Virus record (IMG/VR): IMGVR_UViG_3300037963_001839
Coordinates: 1 to 32,737 of that record
Source of the DNA: a virus
Strand: one strand, 5' to 3'
Length of the DNA stretch: 32,737 nucleotides
The position numbers and the translations under genes are program-made. Below the pieces are notes generated by a model, which ran no database searches, was not told where the DNA came from, and worked only from the letters and a program-made list of their open reading frames with translations. Shown here piece by piece: positions 25,863 through 31,993 of the stretch (positions within the stretch are counted from its first letter, which is position 1; every line of letters starts with the position of its first letter).

Positions 25863-26367
25863 CCCTTCTTGGCATTAAATACTGGTTGTCCACACCAGCA
25901 ATTTTAAGTAATTCTGAATCCGGCAGTCGTTCTAACTGCTGTACATTCTTCTCTATATTGATATTTATCTGTGTTGGGTTCTCAGGAGCATGTAGACCGT
26001 GAAGCTTGCACAACGAATCGGTAATCTTGCACTCTTCGGTCGCGGTTACCGACTTACGATGCGCTTCTAAGTACATATTAGTAGCAACACTTTTGTCGAA
26101 TTTTACCTCATCGCGCAATTCTTCACGGAAATAAGCTACCGCTTTTTGAATTTTGGGCTTTTTAAAGATTTTATACACATATTCGGCGTCTCCGTACCCC
26201 GCTGCACGGCCCGCGGCTGCTTTTGACATGCCACGAAGGAAAAAATGCACTAATCGCTCTTCTTGAGTCGACAATTCATTGAGTTGTAGTCCCGCGTACG
26301 GGTAATGTGACTGCATTTCAGCTCTATCCTCGTCCGAAAGCTCCAGTTTTTCGATTTCTTCCGTCAT
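25843..26367 (-). CDS. terS: Terminase small subunit
   Basis: This 174-aa protein has a helix-turn-helix-like segment at residues about 35-75 (ERLVHFFLRGMSKAAAGRAA, GYGDAEYVYKIFKKPKIQKA). A helical oligomerisation region follows, then a C-terminal tail with QININIEKN and a charged end. The HTH-plus-helix design and the position immediately before TerL, with a 20-base overlap, identify it as the DNA-recognition subunit. It should bind the packaging site; no specific site was identified in the window. Confidence 0.85.
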   Translation of the reverse strand: MTEEIEKLELSDEDRAEMQSHYPYAGLQLNELSTQEERLVHFFLRGMSKAAAGRAAGYGDAEYVYKIFKKPKIQKAVAYFREELRDEVKFDKSVATNMYLEAHRKSVTATEECKITDSLCKLHGLHAPENPTQININIEKNVQQLERLPDSELLKIAGVDNQYLMPRRDGNKKD

Positions 26368-26384
26368 AAATAGGGTTATTATAG

Positions 26385-26858
26385 TTAAAAGTCTTCTTTT
26401 TTAGCAATTATATTCTTACACCACCAATAAAATTCGCTTTCTCCGAGAGTATGCTTCATTACATTTACACGAAAGGCCACTAATTGTATGTTTTCGGGTA
26501 CATATCCTTTATTGGGGTCTTTTCTATCAATGCTAACGTTAAAATTTTGAGATCCTTCGCCCGATTGCCACGTTAAATACACACCAGATAACGCACATTT
26601 ACCCTCTTGGTGGTCCCATAACTCGTACAGTTGTTCAATTTCAAGGTTCCAGGTTAACGGTTCACGTTCCTTGGCTCGGGCGTACTTCAATTTGGAATAA
26701 ATCTTTTTTAAATACGCGTACGGAGAATAACTAGATCTAGCCGTACGTTGTGCATTTTCACATGTTCGGCATGTAGCTCGTTTGTTCCCGCTCTTCGTCT
26801 TGTTGTACTCGTCCGAAGGTAAGTCCCTTTTACATTTTGCGCAAATTTTTTTCGGCAA
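26385..26858 (-). CDS. HNH-type nuclease with zinc ribbon, upstream of terminase
   Basis: This 157-aa protein begins at TTG with AGGAAA about 8 bases upstream. A zinc-binding N-terminus (C6, C9, C30, C33) precedes a basic helical linker and an HNH-like core: EGKCALSG around C88, SIDRKDPNKGYVPENIQLV at 109-127 with D111/R112, then FRVNVMKH with N132 and H136. The family cuts DNA with a single metal ion. HNH proteins next to terminase genes are known to support cos cleavage in some phages; here it is the first gene of the late operon. It could also be a free-standing homing nuclease, but no interrupted gene is nearby. Confidence 0.8.
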   Translation of the reverse strand: MPKKICAKCKRDLPSDEYNKTKSGNKRATCRTCENAQRTARSSYSPYAYLKKIYSKLKYARAKEREPLTWNLEIEQLYELWDHQEGKCALSGVYLTWQSGEGSQNFNVSIDRKDPNKGYVPENIQLVAFRVNVMKHTLGESEFYWWCKNIIAKKEDF

Positions 26859-26888
26859 AATTTTTCCTAAAATATTTTTTCTTTAAAA

Positions 26889-26897
26889 AGTATAACA
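26889..26897 (-). promoter_or_regulatory. Possible extended -10 promoter of the late operon
   Basis: On the minus strand the bases read TGTTATACT, a TG-N-TATACT extended -10 element with five of six consensus hexamer bases. It lies about 30 bases upstream of the TTG start of the first late gene. No convincing -35 is seen 16-18 bases further up. A sigma70-type start near 26,882 is plausible, but a phage-specific promoter is equally possible. Confidence 0.4.
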
Positions 26898-26959
26898 CAA
26901 TCGCTCACGGATTGGCCCCCCTCTCCGTGTGCGGAGCACCCGTAGCCCCGATTCGACAT

Positions 26960-26999
26960 TTGGAACCTTGTTTCTATATTTCTTCCCTTGGAACCTTGT
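26960..26999. repeat. Direct repeat TTGGAACCTTGT, two copies
   Basis: TTGGAACCTTGT occurs at 26960-26971 and identically at 26988-26999, 28 bases apart (nearly three helical turns). The position between divergent operons suggests a regulator binding site. The second copy overlaps a CCTTGG hexamer like that in the repeated gene-leader module. Confidence 0.55.
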
Positions 27000-27086
27000 C
27001 CAAATTTACTCTCATCGGGGCATCTTATATCGCTATCGCTTATGATCGAGCAGAGCTCGAGTTATTTAAGACGAGCATAGCTCGAG

Positions 27087-27124
27087 CACGCTAGCGCGTG
27101 AGTCCTTGGTGTTGTGTTATTAAT
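27087..27124 (+). promoter_or_regulatory. Hairpin-CCTTGG module, copy 1
   Basis: Arms CACGC and GCGTG close a TAGC loop (27087-27100). Three bases follow, then CCTTGG at 27104 and TGTTGTGTTATTAAT. The GAGGAG ribosome site and the ATG at 27145 come next, 41 bases from the hexamer. No T-run follows the hairpin. Confidence 0.7.
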
Positions 27125-27144
27125 CAATTAGAGGAGTATATCCT

Positions 27145-27588
27145 ATGAAAGAATGGACAGAAAGAGAAGAGCTTGAAGCTTATATCTACGATGGACATAA
27201 AGATGCGTATGGCTTTAAAGGCAGGCATTATAACTTTGATGCAATGTCAATTGAAGAGCTTCGCGCTGAAGCTAAAGAGATTGAGTCTGCTATCGTTGAA
27301 GCTATGAAGCTTGAGGCAGAGCTAGAGCAACTTCGTCTTGCTCAGTTTGAATCAGAAGTAGCTGATCTAATTACTATCACTGGTTCTCGTAGCGAGGCTA
27401 TCAAAAGCCTTTTAAAGAGCAAAGATCTTGATGAACGCATCAGATGTGAAGACGACCTTGGCTACATTTGTTATTGCTTAGGCATTCCATATGAAATGAA
27501 GAAAGAGTTCGCTGAAGTCTATAATATACCGACTTACGATGAACCTCAGCTTTTCATCAACCGTAGTATAGATTGGAATTCCATCTAA
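27145..27588 (+). CDS. Conserved phage hypothetical protein (147 aa)
   Basis: This acidic helical protein starts MKEWTEREELEAYIYDGHKD and continues AYGFKGRHYNFDAMSIEELR. The segment (KDAYGFKxRHxNFDxMSxEEL) resembles a small protein family found across many phages of proteobacteria, function unknown to me. Residues 40-70 form a likely coiled coil (EELRAEAKEIESAIVEAMKL). The C-terminus has two Cys (C106, C109 region) and aromatic residues. GAGGAG lies 9 bases before the ATG. It is the first gene of the rightward arm and follows module copy 1. Confidence 0.7.
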   Translation: MKEWTEREELEAYIYDGHKDAYGFKGRHYNFDAMSIEELRAEAKEIESAIVEAMKLEAELEQLRLAQFESEVADLITITGSRSEAIKSLLKSKDLDERIRCEDDLGYICYCLGIPYEMKKEFAEVYNIPTYDEPQLFINRSIDWNSI

Positions 27589-27613
27589 CTACTATCACTG
27601 CTTCACCTTGGGG

Positions 27614-27653
27614 CACGCCTATGGGCGTGTTTCCTTGGTGTTGTGTAATTTAA
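27614..27653 (+). promoter_or_regulatory. Hairpin-CCTTGG module, copy 2
   Basis: Arms CACGCC (27614-27619) and GGCGTG (27624-27629) close a TATG loop. Three bases follow, then CCTTGG at 27633 and TGTTGTGTAATTTAAC. AAGGAG and the ATG at 27676 follow, 43 bases from the hexamer. Confidence 0.7.
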
Positions 27654-27675
27654 CTTTAATTAAGGAGAAAAAACT

Positions 27676-27873
27676 ATGGTTAAGTCTATTGCTTTATTCC
27701 TGTTCTACTTGTTCTTACTTGTAGGCGGAATCTTCATGGCACTAACTGGTGTTGTTTTATATCAGCCTGATATAGATGACTTCTGGCTACTGCCTTACGC
27801 ATACGGCTCGTTCGGGCTCGTGATGATATACGCATCATGTCTCGTAGCAAGTCATTTTATAAAAGGGGAATAA
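27676..27873 (+). CDS. Small two-pass membrane protein
   Basis: 65 aa with two hydrophobic segments, about residues 4-26 (IALFLFYLFLLVGGIFMALT) and 42-60 (AYGSFGLVMIYASCLVASHF), joined by a short acidic loop YQPDIDDF. AAGGAG lies 9 bases before the ATG. The next gene starts one base after its stop, so they are co-translated. Family and role unknown; small early membrane proteins of phages often act at the host inner membrane, but nothing here is specific. Confidence 0.6.
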   Translation: MVKSIALFLFYLFLLVGGIFMALTGVVLYQPDIDDFWLLPYAYGSFGLVMIYASCLVASHFIKGE

Positions 27874-27874
27874 C

Positions 27875-28465
27875 ATGCATTCTACTCTTATCAATCGCAA
27901 CGGCTCAGTTCTTAAACGGACTGGGCTGTTGTGTCACCCTTTCGATAAACAGTTCGGAGATCTTCTAGACATTAGTCGGGAGTACCGAGAGCTAGAGTTC
28001 GGAAGGTACACTAGTTTCTTTGGGCTTGATGGTGCTAACTACAAGTACTCTGGCAAGAATCACCTTGCTAGACCTATGCCGTTAGTACTATCATCATTCA
28101 GAGATCTAGCCCTAGAACGCGCGTACTACTCAGGCTTTCTGAAAAACGCGCCACTAATTGACCTCTTCAACCACATTCTTCTCAACGAATACGAAGAAGG
28201 TCAAAAACTAAATGCACACAAAGACGACGAACCCGACCTCATCGGACCAATTGTCAGCATTAGTTTAGGTGCACCTGCAAACTTCAACTACGGAGTTAAT
28301 CGCAACTGCACTACGTCTACGCTCTTAGAGCACGGTGATATTCTCATTGGAAACAAACATTTCTTTGATAACTACTATCATTCAGTCTCAGAGCCACAGG
28401 ACGGAGTAAGGATCAACCTTACTTTTAGAACTGTTAAGGACACGATCTCTTCAAAGAGATCGTGA
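27875..28465 (+). CDS. AlkB-like 2-oxoglutarate/Fe(II) dioxygenase
   Basis: 196 aa with the AlkB-family pattern: NEYEEGQKLNAHKDDEPDL with N104, Y106, and the iron ligands H115 and D117; GPIVSISLGAPANF; GDILIGN; the third ligand H169 in NYYHSV; and RINLTFR with R179 and R185 for 2-oxoglutarate and the core strand. The family oxidatively removes alkyl groups from nucleic acids. The first 60 residues are less typical. Role here is probably repair or modification of phage DNA or RNA; the substrate cannot be told from sequence. Its last codons form part of the next regulatory hairpin. Confidence 0.88.
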   Translation: MHSTLINRNGSVLKRTGLLCHPFDKQFGDLLDISREYRELEFGRYTSFFGLDGANYKYSGKNHLARPMPLVLSSFRDLALERAYYSGFLKNAPLIDLFNHILLNEYEEGQKLNAHKDDEPDLIGPIVSISLGAPANFNYGVNRNCTTSTLLEHGDILIGNKHFFDNYYHSVSEPQDGVRINLTFRTVKDTISSKRS

Positions 28466-28487
28466 TTCCTTGGCATTATGTTATTAA
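28441..28487 (+). promoter_or_regulatory. Hairpin-CCTTGG module, copy 3 (overlaps AlkB-like gene end)
   Basis: Arms CACGATCTCT (28441-28450) and AGAGATCGTG (28455-28464) close a TCAA loop that can pair further to leave two bases. Three bases follow, then CCTTGG at 28468 and CATTATGTTATTAAC, then GGGGG and the ATG at 28512, 44 bases from the hexamer. The longest stem of the set; the hairpin doubles as the last codons of the upstream gene. Confidence 0.72.
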
Positions 28488-28511
28488 CAGTCAAATACGG
28501 GGGAAATACCT

Positions 28512-28799
28512 ATGACAAATAGAAAAGAGTTAACTGTATCTCAAGTAAAATGCAGAATCCAAAAGAACGACACAACAGCTTACGCATATCCTATGGGAGC
28601 TGTTTGGTTAATGGAAAAAGCTATGGGAGTCAACATTGTTCCAAACTTTGAACTTCCTAAGCGTGTAGATAACCAAGGCAACATAAAAACATGTCCCTTG
28701 GAGATTTACTTTGACAACTTAACTGATGACATTCTTCAAGCTGTCGTCAACTACGCTAAAACATTAGACATCGTCGCTGACGAAGGAGATAAATCATGA
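28512..28799 (+). CDS. Hypothetical protein (95 aa)
   Basis: This small soluble protein starts MTNRKELTVSQVKCRIQKND. It contains AYAYPMGAVWLMEKAMGVNI, a Pro/Val segment and LEIYFDNLTDDILQAVVNYA near the C-terminus. A mixed alpha/beta fold is likely, with no catalytic motif I can name. GGGGG lies 9 bases before the ATG. Its stop overlaps the next ATG (ATGA), giving translational coupling, and module copy 3 precedes it. Confidence 0.6.
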   Translation: MTNRKELTVSQVKCRIQKNDTTAYAYPMGAVWLMEKAMGVNIVPNFELPKRVDNQGNIKTCPLEIYFDNLTDDILQAVVNYAKTLDIVADEGDKS

Positions 28800-28999
28800 C
28801 AATAACGCGTAAACTCGGTGGAGTATCACAAAAATGGTACAGCATCGTTAAAAAAAGAACACTTCCAGTCGCTCAAGGACTCATAGACGAGTTTAAAGTT
28901 GGTTGGAACTATGAAAAACATGGTGGAGAAGTCGAGATAAAAGTCGACGAAGACGGAAACTTTGTCTTTACACCTACACGGGAGAACAACCATGACTGA
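28796..28999 (+). CDS. Hypothetical protein (67 aa)
   Basis: 67 aa starting MTITRKLGGVSQKWYSIVKK. The N-terminal half is basic and the C-terminal half carries beta strands (GEVEIKVDEDGNFVFTP). The start overlaps the upstream stop by four bases (ATGA) and the downstream 24-aa peptide starts within its last codons, forming a three-gene chain. Family unknown. Confidence 0.6.
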   Translation: MTITRKLGGVSQKWYSIVKKRTLPVAQGLIDEFKVGWNYEKHGGEVEIKVDEDGNFVFTPTRENNHD

Positions 29000-29066
29000 A
29001 TTACTTTTAGTCTTTTCCTTAATTCTACTAGTTTTAGTCATTGACTATTACTTCTGGAAGGCTTAA
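28992..29066 (+). CDS. 24-aa single-span membrane peptide
   Basis: An ATG inside the last codons of the upstream gene opens MTELLLVFSLILLVLVIDYY followed by FWKA and a TAA at 29064. Almost the whole peptide is one hydrophobic helix with a charged C-terminal tip. Upstream GGAG (in GGGAGAAC) is about 8 bases away. The terminator follows 15 bases after the stop, which supports it as the last gene of a short unit. Too small for family recognition. Confidence 0.5.
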   Translation: MTELLLVFSLILLVLVIDYYFWKA

Positions 29067-29081
29067 CGGGTTTACCCCTGG

Positions 29082-29122
29082 GGCATGGTGGCCGACAAGC
29101 GGACACCATGCCTTTCTTTTTT
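29082..29122 (+). terminator. Intrinsic terminator
   Basis: Perfect 9-bp arms GGCATGGTG (29082-29090) and CACCATGCC (29104-29112) enclose a 13-base loop. TTTCTTTTTT follows directly. This is a standard Rho-independent terminator ending the AlkB-to-membrane-peptide unit. Confidence 0.85.
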
Positions 29123-29186
29123 ATTTAACATAGAGTCATCGTGTGCCGTTTACTACTATCATCGCGAGCCTGTGAGCGTGATTCTA

Positions 29187-29552
29187 GTACCGTGGTGCAA
29201 AAAACTTGACTCTGTGTACCGCTTGTACCAGATGTGTACCACCACTTTTTGCAATTAGCGGTACAGCTACAGCCCCCGTAAACACGGACCGTGAACCGTG
29301 AAACGGCACCCGTGTACCGCGTGTACCAGCTAAAACTCTCGGATACTAGTTATTTAACCTATGTTCTATATTAATGTCTAAAAGTCTAACAGACCTAAAA
29401 ATAGCGGTACAAATGGTACAAAGTCCTACAACCCTTATCCTAGAAGCATCTCAGCTGTACCACCACTTTTCAACTCGTGGTACACTTAGCATCCGCTCGG
29501 ACCCCCAGCCCTTACAGCTACTGCATATCAGGTGTACCACTAGTCCTGGTAC
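29187..29552. repeat. GTACC iteron-like array in a 543-bp non-coding gap
   Basis: GTACC occurs on the plus strand at 29187, 29216, 29225, 29236, 29314, 29323, 29457 and 29534. Its reverse complement GGTAC occurs at 29260, 29406, 29415, 29479 and 29548. Three pairs have the form TGTACC-N3-TGTACC (29215-29229, 29313-29327, and inverted at 29406-29420). A longer direct repeat, TGTACCACCACTTTT, is at 29235-29249 and 29456-29470. Thirteen pentamers in 366 bases, against under one expected by chance. No convincing gene lies here; the small open frame at 29374 crosses the repeats and has no ribosome site. A replication origin or regulator-binding array is likely. Confidence 0.7.
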
Positions 29553-29592
29553 ACGGGCAGAGCCCGTGGTTCCTTGGCTTTGTGTTATTAAT
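29552..29592 (+). promoter_or_regulatory. Hairpin-CCTTGG module, copy 4
   Basis: Arms CACGGGC (29552-29558) and GCCCGTG (29562-29568) close an AGA loop. Three bases follow, then CCTTGG at 29572 and CTTTGTGTTATTAAT. AGGAG and the ATG at 29610 follow, 38 bases from the hexamer. The left arm overlaps the last GGTAC of the iteron-like array. Confidence 0.72.
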
Positions 29593-29609
29593 TAAATTAG
29601 GAGTAGATC

Positions 29610-29813
29610 ATGGACATAGATTTACCACAATACATACTTGATGACTTGTTTACTAAACATGAAGACGAGCGAGATCGTGTTCGTGACGGTATACCTAGTG
29701 TGATGCTTATGAAGTATTGGACTAGTCGCAGTTATGGTAGACACCAAGAGATTGGTTACAAAACTAGGCGTAAACGAAAGTATGGTAAGAGATATAAACT
29801 GCTTAAATTTTAA
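29610..29813 (+). CDS. Small basic protein (67 aa)
   Basis: 67 aa starting MDIDLPQYILDDLFTKHEDE, acidic in the first third and strongly basic at the C-terminus (TRRKRKYGKRYKLLKF). AGGAG lies 10 bases before the ATG, after module copy 4. The basic tail suggests nucleic-acid contact but no fold or family is recognisable. It is the only gene between the iteron-like array and the 243-aa gene. Confidence 0.6.
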   Translation: MDIDLPQYILDDLFTKHEDERDRVRDGIPSVMLMKYWTSRSYGRHQEIGYKTRRKRKYGKRYKLLKF

Positions 29814-29834
29814 TTGCGGTTTGTTGAGTGCTTA

Positions 29835-29854
29835 CCTTGGTGAGTGAATATTAA
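29835..29854 (+). promoter_or_regulatory. CCTTGG module, degenerate copy 5 without the hairpin
   Basis: CCTTGG at 29835 is followed by TGAGTGAATATTAA and then GAGGAG and the ATG at 29879, 44 bases from the hexamer, the same spacing as in the other copies. The upstream CACG/CGTG hairpin is missing; only a weak overlapping CTTACC/GGTGAG pairing is possible. Confidence 0.5.
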
Positions 29855-29878
29855 CCTTCTATATAGAGGAGAATAAAA

Positions 29879-30610
29879 ATGGCTAATGTAGATCATTTTG
29901 ACCCGTCGGAGATGGAGACGGAAGAACTAATTCCATCAAATGAGACCCCTGAGTCTGCGTATCGTCCAGATACGATCGGTGACCCAGAAGGCTCCGAAGA
30001 AAGAGATAAGCAAGTAGCAATTGTGTTACCTGATTTCTTTTATCGCAGATATAAACTAGACGATGCAGGTAATCCTACCTTCAACGAAATAGTTGTATCT
30101 CAAATCATGGAAGTCTTTGATGCTAAGTATGGCACTGAGCAATCGCATAGTGACGACAAAGCTGAAGACTATTTTAACAGCCAAGTTGAACAAGTCGTTG
30201 ACGGTTTCAGCCAGCTGTTAGAAGTTGATCCACAAACAACTGGTATCAATGCATTGCAATTGGCTACCAGAACCTGGGCTGAGTTCGCTAGTGTTGCTTA
30301 TGAGTATAAAGACTCAATTAGCACCATTAAAGAAGATCAGGAGATACCAGATTGGCTAATCGATAGAGAAGACAAAATGGTTCAGCTCGGTCGTAAAGCT
30401 AGAATGTTGTCAGCTTTTCTTAACAAAATGGATGACAAGTTTGGTCTTAAAGATGTTGAGATCAGTCGCTTCAGAGTCCAACAAGCAGTTGAGAATCGTC
30501 TACAGCGTTTAGCTGAGTGGAATTACAATCAACATGCAGACAAATCTGGCGCTGTTACTAGTAAGACTATTACTAATCAGACAGCTTCAGCAATGTTTGA
30601 TAATGCGTAA
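29879..30610 (+). CDS. Acidic hypothetical protein (243 aa), possible partner of the AAA+ ATPase
   Basis: 243 aa. The N-terminal 45 residues are acidic and probably disordered (SEMETEELIPSNETPESAYR). The rest is largely helical, with VAIVLPDFFYRRYKLD, VEQVVDGFSQLLEVDP, LQLATRTWAEFASVAYEYKD and LGRKARMLSAFLNKMDDKFG. The C-terminal tail is Thr/Ser/Gln-rich. GAGGAG lies 9 bases upstream. No family recognised. It precedes the MoxR-type ATPase but is separated by a structured 240-base stretch and a terminator, so a functional link is only a possibility. Confidence 0.65.
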   Translation: MANVDHFDPSEMETEELIPSNETPESAYRPDTIGDPEGSEERDKQVAIVLPDFFYRRYKLDDAGNPTFNEIVVSQIMEVFDAKYGTEQSHSDDKAEDYFNSQVEQVVDGFSQLLEVDPQTTGINALQLATRTWAEFASVAYEYKDSISTIKEDQEIPDWLIDREDKMVQLGRKARMLSAFLNKMDDKFGLKDVEISRFRVQQAVENRLQRLAEWNYNQHADKSGAVTSKTITNQTASAMFDNA

Positions 30611-30809
30611 TTAATGTCCCGAAGTGTCAGCTCTACTTTGTTACTCAAAGGGCTTTAGTCACCCCCAACTTTTGACCTGTCGGGTTGGAACGACTTAAAA
30701 AGCTCAGGCAGGTCATTAGGTTGGTGCTCAACCTGTTGTCTAGACCTAAAATCTAGTACATCTACCAAAAAGCACCCCTTGGTCTGGTTCGGGGTATAAA
30801 CCAGAGGGT
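30611..30809 (+). ncRNA. Candidate structured non-coding RNA or 3'UTR
   Basis: The 339-bp gap has no gene but folds readily. Stems: AGCT+CTTTG with CAAAG+GGCT (30629-30654, bulged); GACCTG with CAGGTC (30674-30714) as a longer closing pair; AGGTTG with CAACCT around GTGCT (30718-30734); CTAGA with TCTAG (30740-30756); CTGGTT with AACCAG (30784-30804). CCCGA at 30618 can also pair with TCGGG near 30680. An 11-bp terminator hairpin follows. The GGTTCG stretch is not part of a tRNA. It may be a free small RNA or a structured 3' end of the 243-aa gene message. Confidence 0.5.
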
Positions 30810-30853
30810 AGCCTGGAGTCCTGTTGGCAGATTCTAGGCTATCACTTTTTTTT
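30810..30853 (+). terminator. Intrinsic terminator after the structured region
   Basis: AGCCTGGAGTC (30810-30820) pairs fully, with two G-U pairs, to GATTCTAGGCT (30830-30840) around a 9-base loop. After ATCAC there are eight consecutive T residues. A good Rho-independent terminator, ending either the 243-aa gene message or a separate RNA. Confidence 0.75.
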
Positions 30854-30949
30854 ATTTATGCAAGTAATCATGTGCTGTTTAAATATCTTATTCAGTAAAA
30901 CCCATTTGCCAGTTTATTGGCTGTTTTAATTTAATTTAGGAGTAGGAGT

Positions 30950-31993
30950 ATGCATCAAATACGTCCAAAGCATCTCGTTTCAGAGATTGTTGATAACATG
31001 CGTGCCGGTCTTAACACCATGATTTGGGGTGGACCAGGTATCGGTAAATCAGAAATACCAGAACAAGTCGCCACGAGCCTTGGTCAAAAGTTGTTAGACT
31101 TTCGTGCGAACTTGTTTGATCCTGTTGACGTTCGTGGTGTCCCACGAGTTGTCAAAGTTAAGGATCAAGACAAATATTTTACATCGTGGGCTGTCCCAGA
31201 TGTATTTCCAATTGTGGAGCGAGATGGTGAGCGTGGCTTATTCTTCATTGATGAATTGCCAACGGCGCCGCCTGCAACACAAAATGCGTTCCTGCAGTTA
31301 TTATTAACCAGAAAGGTTGGGGATTATCATCTACCGCATGGCTGGTCTATCATAGCTGCAGGTAACCGTTTGACAGATTCTGCTGCTGTCTACCAAATGC
31401 CATCACCTGTCAGAAACAGGTTAGCTCATTATGAGTTAGAACCTAATGTTGATGACTGGTGTGATTGGGCAATTGGCAATGGCATCAGCGATTCGCTTAT
31501 CTCATTTATGAGATATCGCCCTGGGCTGTTGTATTCATTTGACGCCGACCACTACTCTTTTCCTACTCCTAGGAGCTGGGCGTTAGTGGATAAGAAGTTG
31601 AAGATAAACAACAATGAAGAGACATTGTTTTACGGTGTGTCTGCATTAGTTGGCGATGGCCCAGCAGGTGAGTATGTAGCATTTAGAAAAATTGCTGACT
31701 CACTCCCTGATATTGACAATTTGATTGAGAATCCACAGAAATACAAACATGATTCTGATCCAGCTATCTTGTATGCCCTCACAGGTGCTTTGGCAGCTAG
31801 GGCAACCGAAGACAAGATAGCTAATATTATGCGTATTGGCGACAAGTTGGAAACCGAATATCAAGTTGTTCTTGTCAAACAGTCAATTCAACACGACAAG
31901 GCTAGGGCTAACTCAAGTCCAAATTATAAACCTATTATTGATTCTCCTTCTATACAGAAATGGATCAATGATAATTCAAATGTAATCTTATAA
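30950..31993 (+). CDS. MoxR-type AAA+ ATPase
   Basis: 347 aa with Walker A GGPGIGKS at 27-34, Walker B LFFIDE at 97-102, sensor-1 IIAAGN with N139 and arginines R155/R157 in PSPVRNRLAHYEL, the usual MoxR order. The C-terminal 150 residues form a helical lid (DDWCDWAIGNG, YSFPTPRSWALVD). MoxR-like proteins act as chaperones or remodellers, usually with a von Willebrand A partner encoded next to them; such a gene may lie beyond the window. AGGAG occurs about 13 and AGGAG again 5 bases before the ATG. A weak CCTTGG-like leader (TATTGGCTG at 30915) precedes it. Confidence 0.88.
   Translation: MHQIRPKHLVSEIVDNMRAGLNTMIWGGPGIGKSEIPEQVATSLGQKLLDFRANLFDPVDVRGVPRVVKVKDQDKYFTSWAVPDVFPIVERDGERGLFFIDELPTAPPATQNAFLQLLLTRKVGDYHLPHGWSIIAAGNRLTDSAAVYQMPSPVRNRLAHYELEPNVDDWCDWAIGNGISDSLISFMRYRPGLLYSFDADHYSFPTPRSWALVDKKLKINNNEETLFYGVSALVGDGPAGEYVAFRKIADSLPDIDNLIENPQKYKHDSDPAILYALTGALAARATEDKIANIMRIGDKLETEYQVVLVKQSIQHDKARANSSPNYKPIIDSPSIQKWINDNSNVIL

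Larger units (their letters stand above)
26859..27144. promoter_or_regulatory. Divergent intergenic region between the two gene arms
   Basis: This 286-bp gap separates the leftward and rightward genes. From left to right it holds an A/T-rich leader with the extended -10 of the late operon, a perfect 5-bp hairpin CTCCG/CGGAG with TGTG loop (26923-26936), two copies of a 12-bp direct repeat (26960-26999), and a GCTCGAG/CTCGAGC inverted pair near 27053-27087. The first copy of the hairpin-CCTTGG module sits just before the 27145 gene. It is the obvious place for bidirectional transcription control; no protein-coding frame is convincing. Confidence 0.6.

Noticed and set aside
26837-27094. An 85-codon plus-strand frame in the divergent region
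   Set aside because: It overlaps the start of the HNH gene and its promoter elements, lacks a ribosome site and has no sensible composition.
27087-29592. The repeated hairpins as a CRISPR array or ordinary terminators
   Set aside because: Copies are separated by genes of different length, not uniform spacers, and the hairpins are not followed by T-runs.
29374-29595. A 73-codon open frame on the plus strand in the iteron-like gap
   Set aside because: It has no ribosome site, crosses the GTACC repeats and the CACGGGC hairpin, and its product has no recognisable composition or domain.
30781-30804. GGTTCG followed by a paired AACCAG, like a tRNA T-arm
   Set aside because: The loop length is wrong and no acceptor, D or anticodon arms can be placed around it; it is just one hairpin of the structured region.
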